Below are positions 24,054 through 32,576 of a DNA stretch of 64,000 nt, piece by piece (position 1 is the stretch's first letter; each line of letters begins with the position of its first letter). The stretch is from NCBI GenBank assembly GCA_051883695.1, contig JBJEUF010000163.1, forward strand, positions 25,470 through 89,469, read 5' to 3'. Both the position numbers and the translations under genes were made by a program. Source of the DNA: UBA11524 sp051883695 (lineage in GTDB: Bacteria > Bacillota > Clostridia > Christensenellales > Aristaeellaceae). The notes under the pieces were generated by a model. That model did no database searches. It was not told the origin of the DNA and saw nothing but the letters and a program-made list of their open reading frames with translations.

Positions 24054-25883
24054 TCATTTTCCCAATTTATCTACGGACACCCAGATAGCGGGGCGGACGC
24101 CAAACCACTTGTCATCATTATACGTCCTCAAGGAATAGCCCTTAATTTCGCCTTTTTCGCCAACCCCATTGGCAAATTCACGATATGCTGTGCCCGTCTT
24201 GCTATTGTCCCCGTAAAAGGAGCGCAACCACCAACAGGTGGTTCCCTGTCCATCAACGAACGTCTCTTTAGCCTGATAAGCTTTGTTAGCTACTGCATAA
24301 GCTGTGGGAACAGCACGGCGTGCATTGTCACTCTGAAAGTAGCGTAATGCTTCCGCTTTGCTCAGCAGGAACACTCGATCTTGCGTGGTTGCGACAATGT
24401 CGTACTCGTTCGCGGTGCTGATATTTGATATCAGAACAGCGTTTCGTTCACTGCTGCTGAACGCCTTATTAAAGAATACATCATTAAGCCAGTTGCGAAT
24501 GTCGCTGTCACGCCATGAATCGTAGGAGTCTTTGTTAAAATAATGGGCATCAAGACAGTAACGCGAAATCAACAGTGCTTTGTTTTCTTTCGAATCATAA
24601 TCAAGTACAAGCCATTCTATATCTTCGGTGCCATTGGAAAAATTGTTGTCCTGCTCATAGGTGCCGTAGGTAACGATACTTCCAGTTTTTTGGAAAGCTT
24701 TGAGCTGGGTGGATGATAAGGTGGGTTCGGGTATGGGTGTAGCTGTGGGTGTAGCTGTGGGTGCAGCTGTGGGTGTAGCTGTGGGTGCAGCTGTGGGTGT
24801 AGCAGTGGGTGTCGCCGTTGGCGTATCAGAGGGTGTATCAACGGGTGTATTAGCGTGTGCCGTCGTTGACTCCTCCGTCCCCCGTGGATTTCCCCCCCCG
24901 GGCTGCATCAACCTATTAATCAAGACGCCGCTAACCAGTACCATTGCCACTGCCAGTATTGTCAAGGTGCGCTGCACAGTCCGCCGCAGAGGCTTGACAT
25001 ACTTGTGAATGTTTCCCAGCACCTTCCTCTCTGCCTTCAGATCCATCACAACGGCTTGCAGCCTTCTGTGCCGGAACTCAACCGGAAGCTGCGCGGGAGA
25101 GATGCTATCATACAGCAGCGGAATCAGGTGTGCATTCCGACCATTGTCGATTTTCTCGAGGTAGCGTTGCCATTCACTCTGTACCCACGTGCTCGTCAGG
25201 TACTGCGCGTTGGAGCAGAGGACCAGCATCACCTTCGCTGTGTCCAGCGCGTGGTAGATGCCCGCCTCGTAGCTCTCGCCTGCCGCGCCCTCCAGTGATT
25301 TGGGCGCGAAGAAAACCCGGTAGCCCTGTTTCACCAGCATTTCGTACAGGTCGCGTGCCCGGCGGTAATCCTCTGTGTAGCCGCCGTCTGCTGTTTTGGT
25401 CTTGTGGCACAGGAAGATGTCATAGGGCGGGCACTTCTCCGCCAGCTCGTGGATGTGCGCCATGGCGCGGTCGATGTACGCCGCGTCCTCCATGTACTGC
25501 GCGCGCACCTCCGGCGCCGCCAGCTGGCAGGCACGCTGGAAGTCTCCCTGCTCCTGCAGGGGGGTGCGCTTGGCCATGTGTACTTCCCACAGACGCTTGC
25601 CATTTTCGGTTCTGCACACCGCGCCATAATGGCAAAGCAAGCGGCTCCACAGCGCCTCCGCGTTGTCGGGACAGCTGTTGAGGACGTACTGATAACTCTT
25701 TTCCGCGTTGTAGAAATCACGGTCGGCCTGCTGCTGGATGGCGCGACGGAAGTTGTCCAGCACGATGCCCTCGATCCTTGGACACTCGTTCAGCGTTCCA
25801 CAGGCTGCGCAGACCACCACTTTGCTGTCTGTTGCAAAATACAGCTGCCTCGCACAGCATCGGCATTCTTTGGTAACCGGCAT
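24054..25883 (-). CDS. Transmembrane TIR-domain protein with outer DUF6273-like domain
   Basis: A 609-residue multi-domain protein. Residues 7-28 form a zinc ribbon (CxxC at 7/10 and 25/28); 40-150 are helical with a TPR-like look; 153-285 are a TIR domain (YDIFLCHKTK, then SNAQYLTSTWVQSEW). E237 falls where catalytic TIR domains hold the NAD-cleaving glutamate. One membrane helix (306-325) follows, then a Thr/Pro/Ala linker (347-388), then about 210 residues resembling DUF6273 (WLVLDYDSKENKALLISRY, TCWWLRSF, GVRPAIWV). By the positive-inside rule the TIR end is cytosolic and the DUF6273-like end outside. The DUF6273-like half is visibly AT-richer than the TIR half, suggesting a domain joined later. 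AGGAGGG precedes the ATG and the gene has its own promoter. Role as a signal receptor is inferred. Confidence 0.82.
   Translation of the reverse strand: MPVTKECRCCARQLYFATDSKVVVCAACGTLNECPRIEGIVLDNFRRAIQQQADRDFYNAEKSYQYVLNSCPDNAEALWSRLLCHYGAVCRTENGKRLWEVHMAKRTPLQEQGDFQRACQLAAPEVRAQYMEDAAYIDRAMAHIHELAEKCPPYDIFLCHKTKTADGGYTEDYRRARDLYEMLVKQGYRVFFAPKSLEGAAGESYEAGIYHALDTAKVMLVLCSNAQYLTSTWVQSEWQRYLEKIDNGRNAHLIPLLYDSISPAQLPVEFRHRRLQAVVMDLKAERKVLGNIHKYVKPLRRTVQRTLTILAVAMVLVSGVLINRLMQPGGGNPRGTEESTTAHANTPVDTPSDTPTATPTATPTAAPTATPTAAPTATPTATPIPEPTLSSTQLKAFQKTGSIVTYGTYEQDNNFSNGTEDIEWLVLDYDSKENKALLISRYCLDAHYFNKDSYDSWRDSDIRNWLNDVFFNKAFSSSERNAVLISNISTANEYDIVATTQDRVFLLSKAEALRYFQSDNARRAVPTAYAVANKAYQAKETFVDGQGTTCWWLRSFYGDNSKTGTAYREFANGVGEKGEIKGYSLRTYNDDKWFGVRPAIWVSVDKLGK
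24733..24852. repeat. 12-bp coding minisatellite
   Basis: Ten tandem 12-bp units based on GTGGGTGTAGCT encode the Thr-Pro-Thr-Ala-type linker of the TIR protein on the minus strand. Units one to six are nearly identical and later ones diverge, so linker length may vary between strains. Confidence 0.88.
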
Positions 25884-25915
25884 GAGAGATTCCCTCCTGT
25901 GTCAGGTTTTGGAAT

Positions 25916-25944
25916 ATTGTAGCACAACTTGTTCCTGTCAGCAA
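25916..25944 (-). promoter_or_regulatory. Promoter of the TIR protein gene
   Basis: On the minus strand TTGCTG (plus 25939-25944) and TACAAT (plus 25916-25921) are 17 bases apart, and TG makes the -10 box extended. The leader is about 25 bases. Confidence 0.78.
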
Positions 25945-25977
25945 GGGGGATTGCGGTCGGGTTTCTCTTTTCTGCTA

Positions 25978-28872
25978 TCAGGAAAAGCGGTGTACCCGCA
26001 GCGTCCTGATTTCAAAGGGTTTCATCCTGAGCGGAATCTCCGTCCCCGCGCCCAGCAGTGCGCCGGTCTCTCTTTCGTCCATGGAGGATTCGTAGACCTG
26101 CGCGTCGAAGGGCAGGTGCAGCACGCCGGAGGCCTGGGTGCGCAGGCTCTCGTACAGGCGGAGGATGATGTCGTCCGTCCCGGCGGGAGTGTCGGCGGGC
26201 TTCACCGTCTCGAGGATGATGGCGTCGCCGTCCACCCGGAAGCCCGCGTCCTCCCGGCAGGGCTCGGTAAAGGCGATGCCTGCCCTGACCACGCCGCTCT
26301 CCCGGAAGCCGGCCGCAAAGGGCATGATGGCGTAGCTGAAATGCTGTAAGCCGCGATCCGCCGTGTCGTCGGGCACCAGCGGCGCGCGCAGCAGGGACAG
26401 GGCGATTTCGCCGCGGTCGGTGGATACGCCGCGAATGCCGTCCGCCAGGATGGCGAAGCCGCGGTTCTCCTCGCACAGCGCCGTCCAGCGGTTGGAGCAG
26501 CTCTCGTACCGATCCGCCGCATAGGCGTGGGAGGCATGGCAGGGACGCTTCACATGGCCGAACTGAATCTCATGCAGCGCGTCCTCGCACAGCACGTTGG
26601 AGGCGAAGTGCACCTTGAGCAGCTTGCGGCGCTCGTGCCAGTCCACATCGGCATGGACGATGAGCCTGTCCGACCCCGCTTCCAGGCGAAGGCGCATCTC
26701 CGCATGGCTCTGCCCGAAGGCATAGGTGACCGCCAGCTCAGCCAGCTGCGGGGTGCTTGCCAGCACGCGGCTTTCCGCGCGGAAATCCGTGTCGCGCTGT
26801 CGCTTCTGCCAGTCCCGGCTCATTTCCCACGCGTCGTAGCAAACCTCGATGTTCTCGTACAGCCGCCAGTCGTTCATCCTCTGACCCGGGTTCATCAGCG
26901 GCAGACCGCTGCGCTTGTCGGTGATGGCCGTGATGGCGCCGTCTCTGTCCACCCGCACGCGGAGGATGCTGTTCTCCATCAGGAAGCCGTCCGCCGTTTC
27001 GACGAGGGACACGTCGTTGCCGGCTGTTCTGGCTTCAGCGGCTTCCGTCAGCGGAGAATCGGCCTTCAATGTGCCGATGAGTGCCTCCAGTGCTGCCTCG
27101 GCTGCCCGCAGCTGTGCCTCTGCCTCCGCGTGTACCCGTTGGATGCCCGCACCGGCGGCGACGTCGTGGAACTGGCAGAACATCACCGTATCCCACGCCG
27201 CGTCCACCACGGGCAGATGCGCTGCCCGCTCCGATGCAGGCCGCAGCGCCAGCAGGGCTTCCGCGTCGTGCAGCTGCCGCTCCACGCGGGTGATCAGCAG
27301 CTTGGTCTTTCGCTGGGTTGTGTATGTTCCCCGGTGCCACGCCAGATACAGCTCGCCGACCCAGCGGTTTTCCGCAGCCTGCCGGGCGGTTTCCTCAAAG
27401 AAGCCGCGCAGGCTGCCGTAGTGCGATCTGGGCAGGCCCTCCAGATCCTCCATGCGCCGGGCCATTTCCAGCATGTCGCGGTTCGCGCCGCCGCCGCCGT
27501 CGCCGTAGCCGAAATTGTACAGCAGCGTGTCGATGTTCTCCTGCTGGACGCGGTCGGTTTCCCAGCGCTGCACGAATTGCCCCGGCGTGACCTGCGCGTT
27601 GTTTTTGAAGAAGCACAGCGCCTCAACCGTGCTGCCGTCGATGCCCTCCCAGAGGAAGTTCTGATAGGGGAAGCGCTCGCATTCCGGGTCGGCGCGCAGG
27701 AGCTTCTGGGTGGCGAAATACGGGATGTCCAGTTTCCGGAGAATCTGAGGGAGCGCGCCGGAATAGCCGAAGGTGTCCGGCTGATAGGCGACCCGCGATT
27801 CCACGCCGAGCTGCTCGCGGTACCAGCGCTTGCCGCGGACGAGCTGCCGGATCAGCGACTCGCCGGAGGGCAGGTTTGTGTCGCACTCGATGTAGAACGC
27901 GCCTTCGGGATCGATCTGTCCGCGCGCGCAGGCGGCCTTCACCCGCTGCCAGAGCTCCGGGTGCTGCGCCTGCAGCATGTCAAGCAGCTTCGGCTCGCAC
28001 AGCAGGAAGCGGTATTCCGGGTATTCCTCCATCAGGGTCAGCTGATTGGCGTAGGTGCGGGCGACCTTGTGCCAGGTTTCCTCCTCCGGCCACAGCCAGG
28101 CCAGGTCAATGTGACTCTGCCCCAGCAGCCACAGGGTCGGCGCGGTGGAGCCGTTGCGGCAGTCCAATGCGGGAGCCAGCACGGCGCGCGCCCTGCGGAA
28201 GCTCTCCTGCCGCGCTTCCTCCGGCAGCTCGAAATCCGCCGTGTAGGTGAAGTCCATCAGCGCTTTGGCGACCCGCTGACGGCGCAGCGATTTCTCCGGC
28301 AGCGTTTCCAGCAGCCCGCAGAGCACCTCCACGTCCATATGCAGCTGATAGGCTTCCTCGTTCCAGAGCGCAAGGCGGCTGGGCCTCACTGTGCACTGAT
28401 GCTCCGGCACGGGCGGAAGGGCAGAACGCTCCGGCGGACAGGGCGGCATGTCCTCCAGCCGTGCCCCGTGCCCTGCGTAGCTTTCCAGCAGCACCTGAAC
28501 GGATTCGCCGGCGCTGGCGCACCGGCGCAGCACCACATGGTCACGGCCCTTGTCGTTGCTGCCGCGTGCCTGACCGTCGACGTAGATCAGCTGCTCGCCG
28601 CCCAGCCCCGGCAGGAGGATCACCCGCCGGCCCTCGCAGGAGGCCGGCAGCGTAAAGGAAGCCCGGAACCATGCGTACTCCCAGCACGCGCCCCATTTCG
28701 TCCCGATCGGGAAGGGCCGCATCGGCTTCAGCATGGCCTGCTCCGGCGTCAGGCGGTCGATGGTCGTGAAGCCGTCGAAATCCACCGTGCCAATCGGGGT
28801 ATACAGGTGATTTGCGAGTTCCTGCCGCCATGCCTGCAGCCGCTGACGGTTCTGTCGGGACAGATGTTTCAT
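25978..28872 (-). CDS. GH38 alpha-mannosidase
   Basis: A 964-residue cytosolic enzyme of glycoside hydrolase family 38 that removes alpha-mannosyl residues by a retaining mechanism. Metal ligands H254 and D256 lie in GQSHIDLAWLW; the nucleophile is D366 in YQPDTFGYSG. Other family marks are LCEPKLL and FCQFHDVAAG near residue 540. An N-terminal beta region and a large C-terminal beta region flank the catalytic core, as usual. No signal peptide is present. It starts 3 bases after the stop of the upstream 227-residue gene, whose end overlaps its ribosome site, so the two are translationally coupled. Confidence 0.93.
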   Translation of the reverse strand: MKHLSRQNRQRLQAWRQELANHLYTPIGTVDFDGFTTIDRLTPEQAMLKPMRPFPIGTKWGACWEYAWFRASFTLPASCEGRRVILLPGLGGEQLIYVDGQARGSNDKGRDHVVLRRCASAGESVQVLLESYAGHGARLEDMPPCPPERSALPPVPEHQCTVRPSRLALWNEEAYQLHMDVEVLCGLLETLPEKSLRRQRVAKALMDFTYTADFELPEEARQESFRRARAVLAPALDCRNGSTAPTLWLLGQSHIDLAWLWPEEETWHKVARTYANQLTLMEEYPEYRFLLCEPKLLDMLQAQHPELWQRVKAACARGQIDPEGAFYIECDTNLPSGESLIRQLVRGKRWYREQLGVESRVAYQPDTFGYSGALPQILRKLDIPYFATQKLLRADPECERFPYQNFLWEGIDGSTVEALCFFKNNAQVTPGQFVQRWETDRVQQENIDTLLYNFGYGDGGGGANRDMLEMARRMEDLEGLPRSHYGSLRGFFEETARQAAENRWVGELYLAWHRGTYTTQRKTKLLITRVERQLHDAEALLALRPASERAAHLPVVDAAWDTVMFCQFHDVAAGAGIQRVHAEAEAQLRAAEAALEALIGTLKADSPLTEAAEARTAGNDVSLVETADGFLMENSILRVRVDRDGAITAITDKRSGLPLMNPGQRMNDWRLYENIEVCYDAWEMSRDWQKRQRDTDFRAESRVLASTPQLAELAVTYAFGQSHAEMRLRLEAGSDRLIVHADVDWHERRKLLKVHFASNVLCEDALHEIQFGHVKRPCHASHAYAADRYESCSNRWTALCEENRGFAILADGIRGVSTDRGEIALSLLRAPLVPDDTADRGLQHFSYAIMPFAAGFRESGVVRAGIAFTEPCREDAGFRVDGDAIILETVKPADTPAGTDDIILRLYESLRTQASGVLHLPFDAQVYESSMDERETGALLGAGTEIPLRMKPFEIRTLRVHRFS

Positions 28873-28875
28873 GGG

Positions 28876-29559
28876 TTACGCTCCTTTGTGGGATGTCGTC
28901 TGCTTCAGCTCGCTGCACAGCCGTGCGATCCTGCCGGGAATCCGGCTTTTCAGCGATTCCCACGGGCAGAGCAGCGATGCGTCGGGCACTGCGCCCCGAT
29001 CGAAGTGCAGCGTTGGCTCAAAGGCGTATTTCTCGCGGATGTGCGCTGCGGATATCGCGTCCTGCTCCGGCGAGGAGTGGTATGCGCCCTCGAAGGGGCC
29101 GCCCACCAGCACGCCGCCGCCGGCAGCATCGGTGCAGCAGCTGCGCCAGTCGGGCAGCAGCCGGAACAGATTGCCGTCCGGCAAAAAGGCATGCTTTCCC
29201 GGCTGACAGTAGGCGTGGACATGCGTACCGTCCGGTGCCTCCCCGATGGGGAAGCCGGGCTCCCACAGCGTCCTGTACTTCCCGTGAAAGCTGCCCTCTG
29301 CCCGGGTTACGCGGCCGTCCGCCGCCACCCAGACCCAGACGTGCTCCAGATCGTACATGTGCTGGATGTCGTAGTCCCAGTAAAACGCGTACTCGATCAC
29401 CAGCCCGCAGGCATCGGGGGTGACGGTTCGTTTGGGGAACGAATCGCTCCGCGCCGTTTCCCGGAAGATGGTGTAGCCTGCCGCAACCAGGGGAATGGTT
29501 TCCTTCACATCGAAATGGAGGATGGGTGCGTACCTGACTGCCAGCTGCTTGTCCTGCAT
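28876..29559 (-). CDS. Unknown protein coupled to the GH38 gene
   Basis: A 227-residue soluble protein with no signal peptide. The opening YAPILHFDVKETIPL and the block EYAFYWDYDIQHMYDLEHVWVWV recall Vps62/DUF946-type proteins, but I cannot assign a family. It is rich in aromatic residues and His, as sugar-binding proteins often are. AAGGAGT precedes the ATG. The tight spacing with the alpha-mannosidase suggests a role in the same glycan step. Confidence 0.65.
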   Translation of the reverse strand: MQDKQLAVRYAPILHFDVKETIPLVAAGYTIFRETARSDSFPKRTVTPDACGLVIEYAFYWDYDIQHMYDLEHVWVWVAADGRVTRAEGSFHGKYRTLWEPGFPIGEAPDGTHVHAYCQPGKHAFLPDGNLFRLLPDWRSCCTDAAGGGVLVGGPFEGAYHSSPEQDAISAAHIREKYAFEPTLHFDRGAVPDASLLCPWESLKSRIPGRIARLCSELKQTTSHKGA

Positions 29560-29598
29560 GGAACAGACTCCTTCCGCTCTGCGTCATTGAACTGGGCA

Positions 29599-29624
29599 GG
29601 GAGAGGACGGCGCCGCCCTCTCCC
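29599..29624. repeat. GC-rich hairpin
   Basis: GGGAGAGG (29599-29606) pairs with CCTCTCCC (29617-29624) around a further palindromic GGCGCC core. There is no T-run on either strand. It lies between the iol operon end and the alpha-mannosidase pair. Confidence 0.6.
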
Positions 29625-29638
29625 GTGGATGGGGGAAC

Positions 29639-29807
29639 CTTAGGGAACCTCTGAATAACCCGGCGGTACGCTGGCGGCTGAATTTCAGCCATCTGCTTCT
29701 TGCAGAAATCTCGATTTACAGGAAGTCAAACCTTCGATTTCTGCAATCGCATCTGGCAGAAATTCCGCTCACCATCGCACCACCTCATTTATTCAGAGTT
29801 TCCTTAG
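29639..29807. repeat. Family-2 inverted-repeat element, full-length copy
   Basis: A 169-bp element bounded by CTTAG on both sides, with inverted ends (GGGAACCTCTGAAT at the left, ATTCAGAGTTTCC at the right). No coding sequence. The right end overlaps the iolE stop codon. A shorter relative in the opposite orientation is at 55452-55566. The direct repeat GCAGAAAT occurs at 29702-29709 and 29756-29763, exactly 54 bp apart. Confidence 0.88.
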
Positions 29808-30700
29808 AGACCGGTTTTTTCCGCGATGTACTTCCGCGCCTTGACAGCATACTCGAAGGGATTGGCCCTGGCGGGATCCTGCTCCGCCTCGACGACCACC
29901 CAGCCCTCGTAGCCGCTTCTTTCCAGGACGTCGAAGATGGGCGCAAAGTCCACATCGCCGTCGCCGGGCACGGTAAACACGCCCTCGCGCACCGCCTGCA
30001 GGAAGCTCCAGCCCTCGCGCTGTGCCCGATCGCGAACGGCGAGGCGCACGTCCTTGAGGTGCACATGGCGGATGCGGCCGATGTACTTCTCCAGCACCGG
30101 CACGGGGTCGATGCCCGCAAAGGTCAGGTGCCCCGAGTCGAACAGCAGGAACACCTTCTCAGGGTCGGTGAGGGACATGAAGGTGTCGATTTCCCCGGCG
30201 GTCTGTACGCCCGTGCCCATGTGGTGGTGGCAGGTGAGCGTCATGCCCTTTTCCTGCGCCAGCGCGCCCAGCTCGTTGTAGCCCCGGGCGATCAGCGCCC
30301 ACTGCTCCTGCGTGTATACAGGCTTGTCGCTGCCGAAGATGTTCAGGGGCTTCCCCTGGATGGAATTGCCCTGCTCGGAGGCGCCGATCACCCTTGCGCC
30401 CAGCGCGTGCAGACGGTCGCGGTGCGCGATGAAATTGCGGATGGTCACCTCGTACGGCTCGGAGGTGAACAGCGTGGAAAACCACGCGTTGCAGATTTGC
30501 AGCCCGCGCACGTCCAGCTTGTGCCTGAGGACGTTCACGTCCTGCGGGTATTTGTTGCCGATCTCGCTGCCCTTGAAGCCTGCGAGGGCCATTTCGCTCA
30601 CGCATTGCTCAAAGGTGTTTTCGCGGCCCAGGTCGGGCATATCGTCGTTCGTCCAGCCGATGGGCGCGATGGCCAATCTGACCTTCTCAGGATTCAGCAT
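29804..30700 (-). CDS. iolE: Inosose dehydratase
   Basis: A 298-residue TIM-barrel enzyme that dehydrates scyllo-inosose in the myo-inositol pathway. Family marks are IAPIGWTNDDMPDLG at the start, GFKGSEIGNKYP, CHHHMGTGVQT, LLFDSGHLTFAG and VVVEAEQDPARANP, with Glu, Asp, His and Glu metal ligands in order. It follows iolD by 22 bases and is the last iol gene. Its TAA stop lies inside the terminal repeat of the element downstream. Confidence 0.96.
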   Translation of the reverse strand: MLNPEKVRLAIAPIGWTNDDMPDLGRENTFEQCVSEMALAGFKGSEIGNKYPQDVNVLRHKLDVRGLQICNAWFSTLFTSEPYEVTIRNFIAHRDRLHALGARVIGASEQGNSIQGKPLNIFGSDKPVYTQEQWALIARGYNELGALAQEKGMTLTCHHHMGTGVQTAGEIDTFMSLTDPEKVFLLFDSGHLTFAGIDPVPVLEKYIGRIRHVHLKDVRLAVRDRAQREGWSFLQAVREGVFTVPGDGDVDFAPIFDVLERSGYEGWVVVEAEQDPARANPFEYAVKARKYIAEKTGL

Positions 30701-30722
30701 GGTGTCATTCTTCCTCTCCGTC

Positions 30723-32576
30723 TCAGAATTCGCGGGTGTTCCTCACATGTGCCATCAGATCGTCATAGGCAGCCTGCACGCGGGGCTGGGTGGAAACCTC
30801 CGCCACGCCCACGCGCCACCAGCTTTCGTACCCCGGCGTCATGGAGCCGGGCAGCACCTTGATGTCGTAGAGCACGGGCAGGGGCTGCGTCAGGGCGTCG
30901 GCAAGGGCTGCGCGCAGCTCGGCGATGGTGCGGACGGTGTAGGTCTTCAGCCCGTAGGCGGCGGCGTTTGCGGCGAAGTCGATGGGCAGGATGGGCCCGT
31001 CCAGCTCGCCCGTTTGCGGGTTGCGGTAGCGGAACACCGTGCCGAAGGTATCGTTGCCCTGATTGTGCTGCAGGTTTTCGATGCAGCCCCAGCCGCTGTT
31101 GTCGAACAGGCAGAAGTGCACCCGCAAGCCCTCCTGCACGCAGGTCAGGAGCTCGGAATGCGCCATCATGTAGGTTCCGTCGCCGAAGAAGGCGTAGACC
31201 TCCCTGTCCGGCGCAGCCAGCTTCACGCCCAGCGCGCCGTTTGTCTCATAGCCCATGTTGGAGAAGCCGTATTCCATGTGATAGGTGCCGCGCTCCCCGG
31301 CGCGCCACAATCGCTGCATGTCGCCGGGCAGGCTGCCGGCGCTGCCCACGGCGATGTCGCCGGGCTGCATGAAACGGTTGATTTCGCCCAGCGCCCGGGT
31401 CTGGGACAGCCCCTGTGCCGGGTCGGCGGCGTAGTGCGCGTCGACGATGGCGTTCCATTCCCGGATGGCCTCGCGCACCTCTCCGCCCCACTGTGAGCGG
31501 TAGCCGTTCAGCGCGGCGGTCATGGCCTCAAGACCAGCCTTCGCATCGCAGAGGATGGCCTCCGCGTCCATCTTGATGGCGTCAAAGGGGCAGATATTCA
31601 GCCCGATGAACTTCGCGTCCTGCCGGAAGAGCCACTTGGAGGCGGTGGTGAAGTCCGTCAGGCGCGAGCCGACGGCGAGGACGACGTCCGCCTGCGGCGC
31701 CAGCACATTCGCCGCCTTTCCGCCGGTCACGCCGATGCCGCCGGTATTCAGCGGATGCGTCCAGGGGAGGGTGCCCTTGCCGGCCTGTGTTTCGGCAAAG
31801 GGAATGTTCGCCTTTTCGCAGAAGGCCGCCAGCGCGTCCCCCGCCTCGGAGTAGCGCACGCCGCCGCCGAGGATGACCAGCGGCTTTTCCGCTTTCAGGA
31901 GGATGGACATCGCCCGGTCCAGTTGCCCCGGCGTCATGGGGCGGCGGTCCAGGTGCCAAACGCGGCGGCGGAAGAAGTCAGCCGGATAATCATAGGCCTC
32001 GCCCTCCACGTCCTGCGGCATGGCAAGGCAGACCGCGCCGGTATCCGCCGGGTCGGTCAGCACGCGCATGGCGTGGAGCGCGGCGGTGATGAGCTGCTCC
32101 GGGCGCTCAAGGCGGTCGAAGTAGCGGCACACGCCGCGGAAGGCGTCCGTCACCGTGTGCCCGAAGGACTCAAAGAACTCTGCCTGCTGCAGCACCGGGT
32201 CGGGCTGACGGCACGCGAAGGTGTCGCCGGGCAGCAGCAGCAGCGGAATGCGATTGGCCGTCGCGCAGCCCGCGGCGGTGACCATGTTCATCGCGCCCGG
32301 GCCGATGGAGCTGACGCAGGGGATGATCTCCCGGCGGTTCTTCTGCTTGGCGAAGGCCATCGCGGCCAGCGCCATGTTCTGCTCGTTCTTGCCCTGATAA
32401 AAGCGGAGATGATGCCCGCCCTGCGCCAGCGCCTGACCGACGCCCACCACGCAGCCGTGACCGAACACGCCGAAGATGCCGTTCACGAACCTGCTTTCCG
32501 CGCCGTCCATTTCCACATATTGCGCGTCGAGGAAGCGCACCAGCGCCTGCGCCATCGTCAGTCGAATGCGTTCCAT
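30723..32576 (-). CDS. iolD: THcHDO hydrolase (ThDP-dependent)
   Basis: A 617-residue thiamine-diphosphate enzyme that opens the ring of 3D-trihydroxycyclohexane-1,2-dione to 5-deoxy-glucuronate. The ThDP-binding motif starts GDGTYMMAHSELLTC and continues to the Asn in FDNSGWG. The N-terminal ThDP domain and a central Rossmann-like domain (LVILGGGVRYSEA) are present. The start at 32576 has TGGAGGC ahead and overlaps the iolB stop as TGATG, showing translational coupling; a longer open frame upstream runs antisense through iolB and has no ribosome site. Confidence 0.96.
   Translation of the reverse strand: MERIRLTMAQALVRFLDAQYVEMDGAESRFVNGIFGVFGHGCVVGVGQALAQGGHHLRFYQGKNEQNMALAAMAFAKQKNRREIIPCVSSIGPGAMNMVTAAGCATANRIPLLLLPGDTFACRQPDPVLQQAEFFESFGHTVTDAFRGVCRYFDRLERPEQLITAALHAMRVLTDPADTGAVCLAMPQDVEGEAYDYPADFFRRRVWHLDRRPMTPGQLDRAMSILLKAEKPLVILGGGVRYSEAGDALAAFCEKANIPFAETQAGKGTLPWTHPLNTGGIGVTGGKAANVLAPQADVVLAVGSRLTDFTTASKWLFRQDAKFIGLNICPFDAIKMDAEAILCDAKAGLEAMTAALNGYRSQWGGEVREAIREWNAIVDAHYAADPAQGLSQTRALGEINRFMQPGDIAVGSAGSLPGDMQRLWRAGERGTYHMEYGFSNMGYETNGALGVKLAAPDREVYAFFGDGTYMMAHSELLTCVQEGLRVHFCLFDNSGWGCIENLQHNQGNDTFGTVFRYRNPQTGELDGPILPIDFAANAAAYGLKTYTVRTIAELRAALADALTQPLPVLYDIKVLPGSMTPGYESWWRVGVAEVSTQPRVQAAYDDLMAHVRNTREF

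Noticed and set aside
24733..24852. Tandem repeats considered as a CRISPR array
   Set aside because: The units are 12 bp, contiguous without spacers, and in frame within a coding region.
26527..29643. Open frame of over 1000 codons on the plus strand across the alpha-mannosidase
   Set aside because: It lies antisense to a clear GH38 gene and a ribosome-site-led partner, and its translation shows no recognisable motif.
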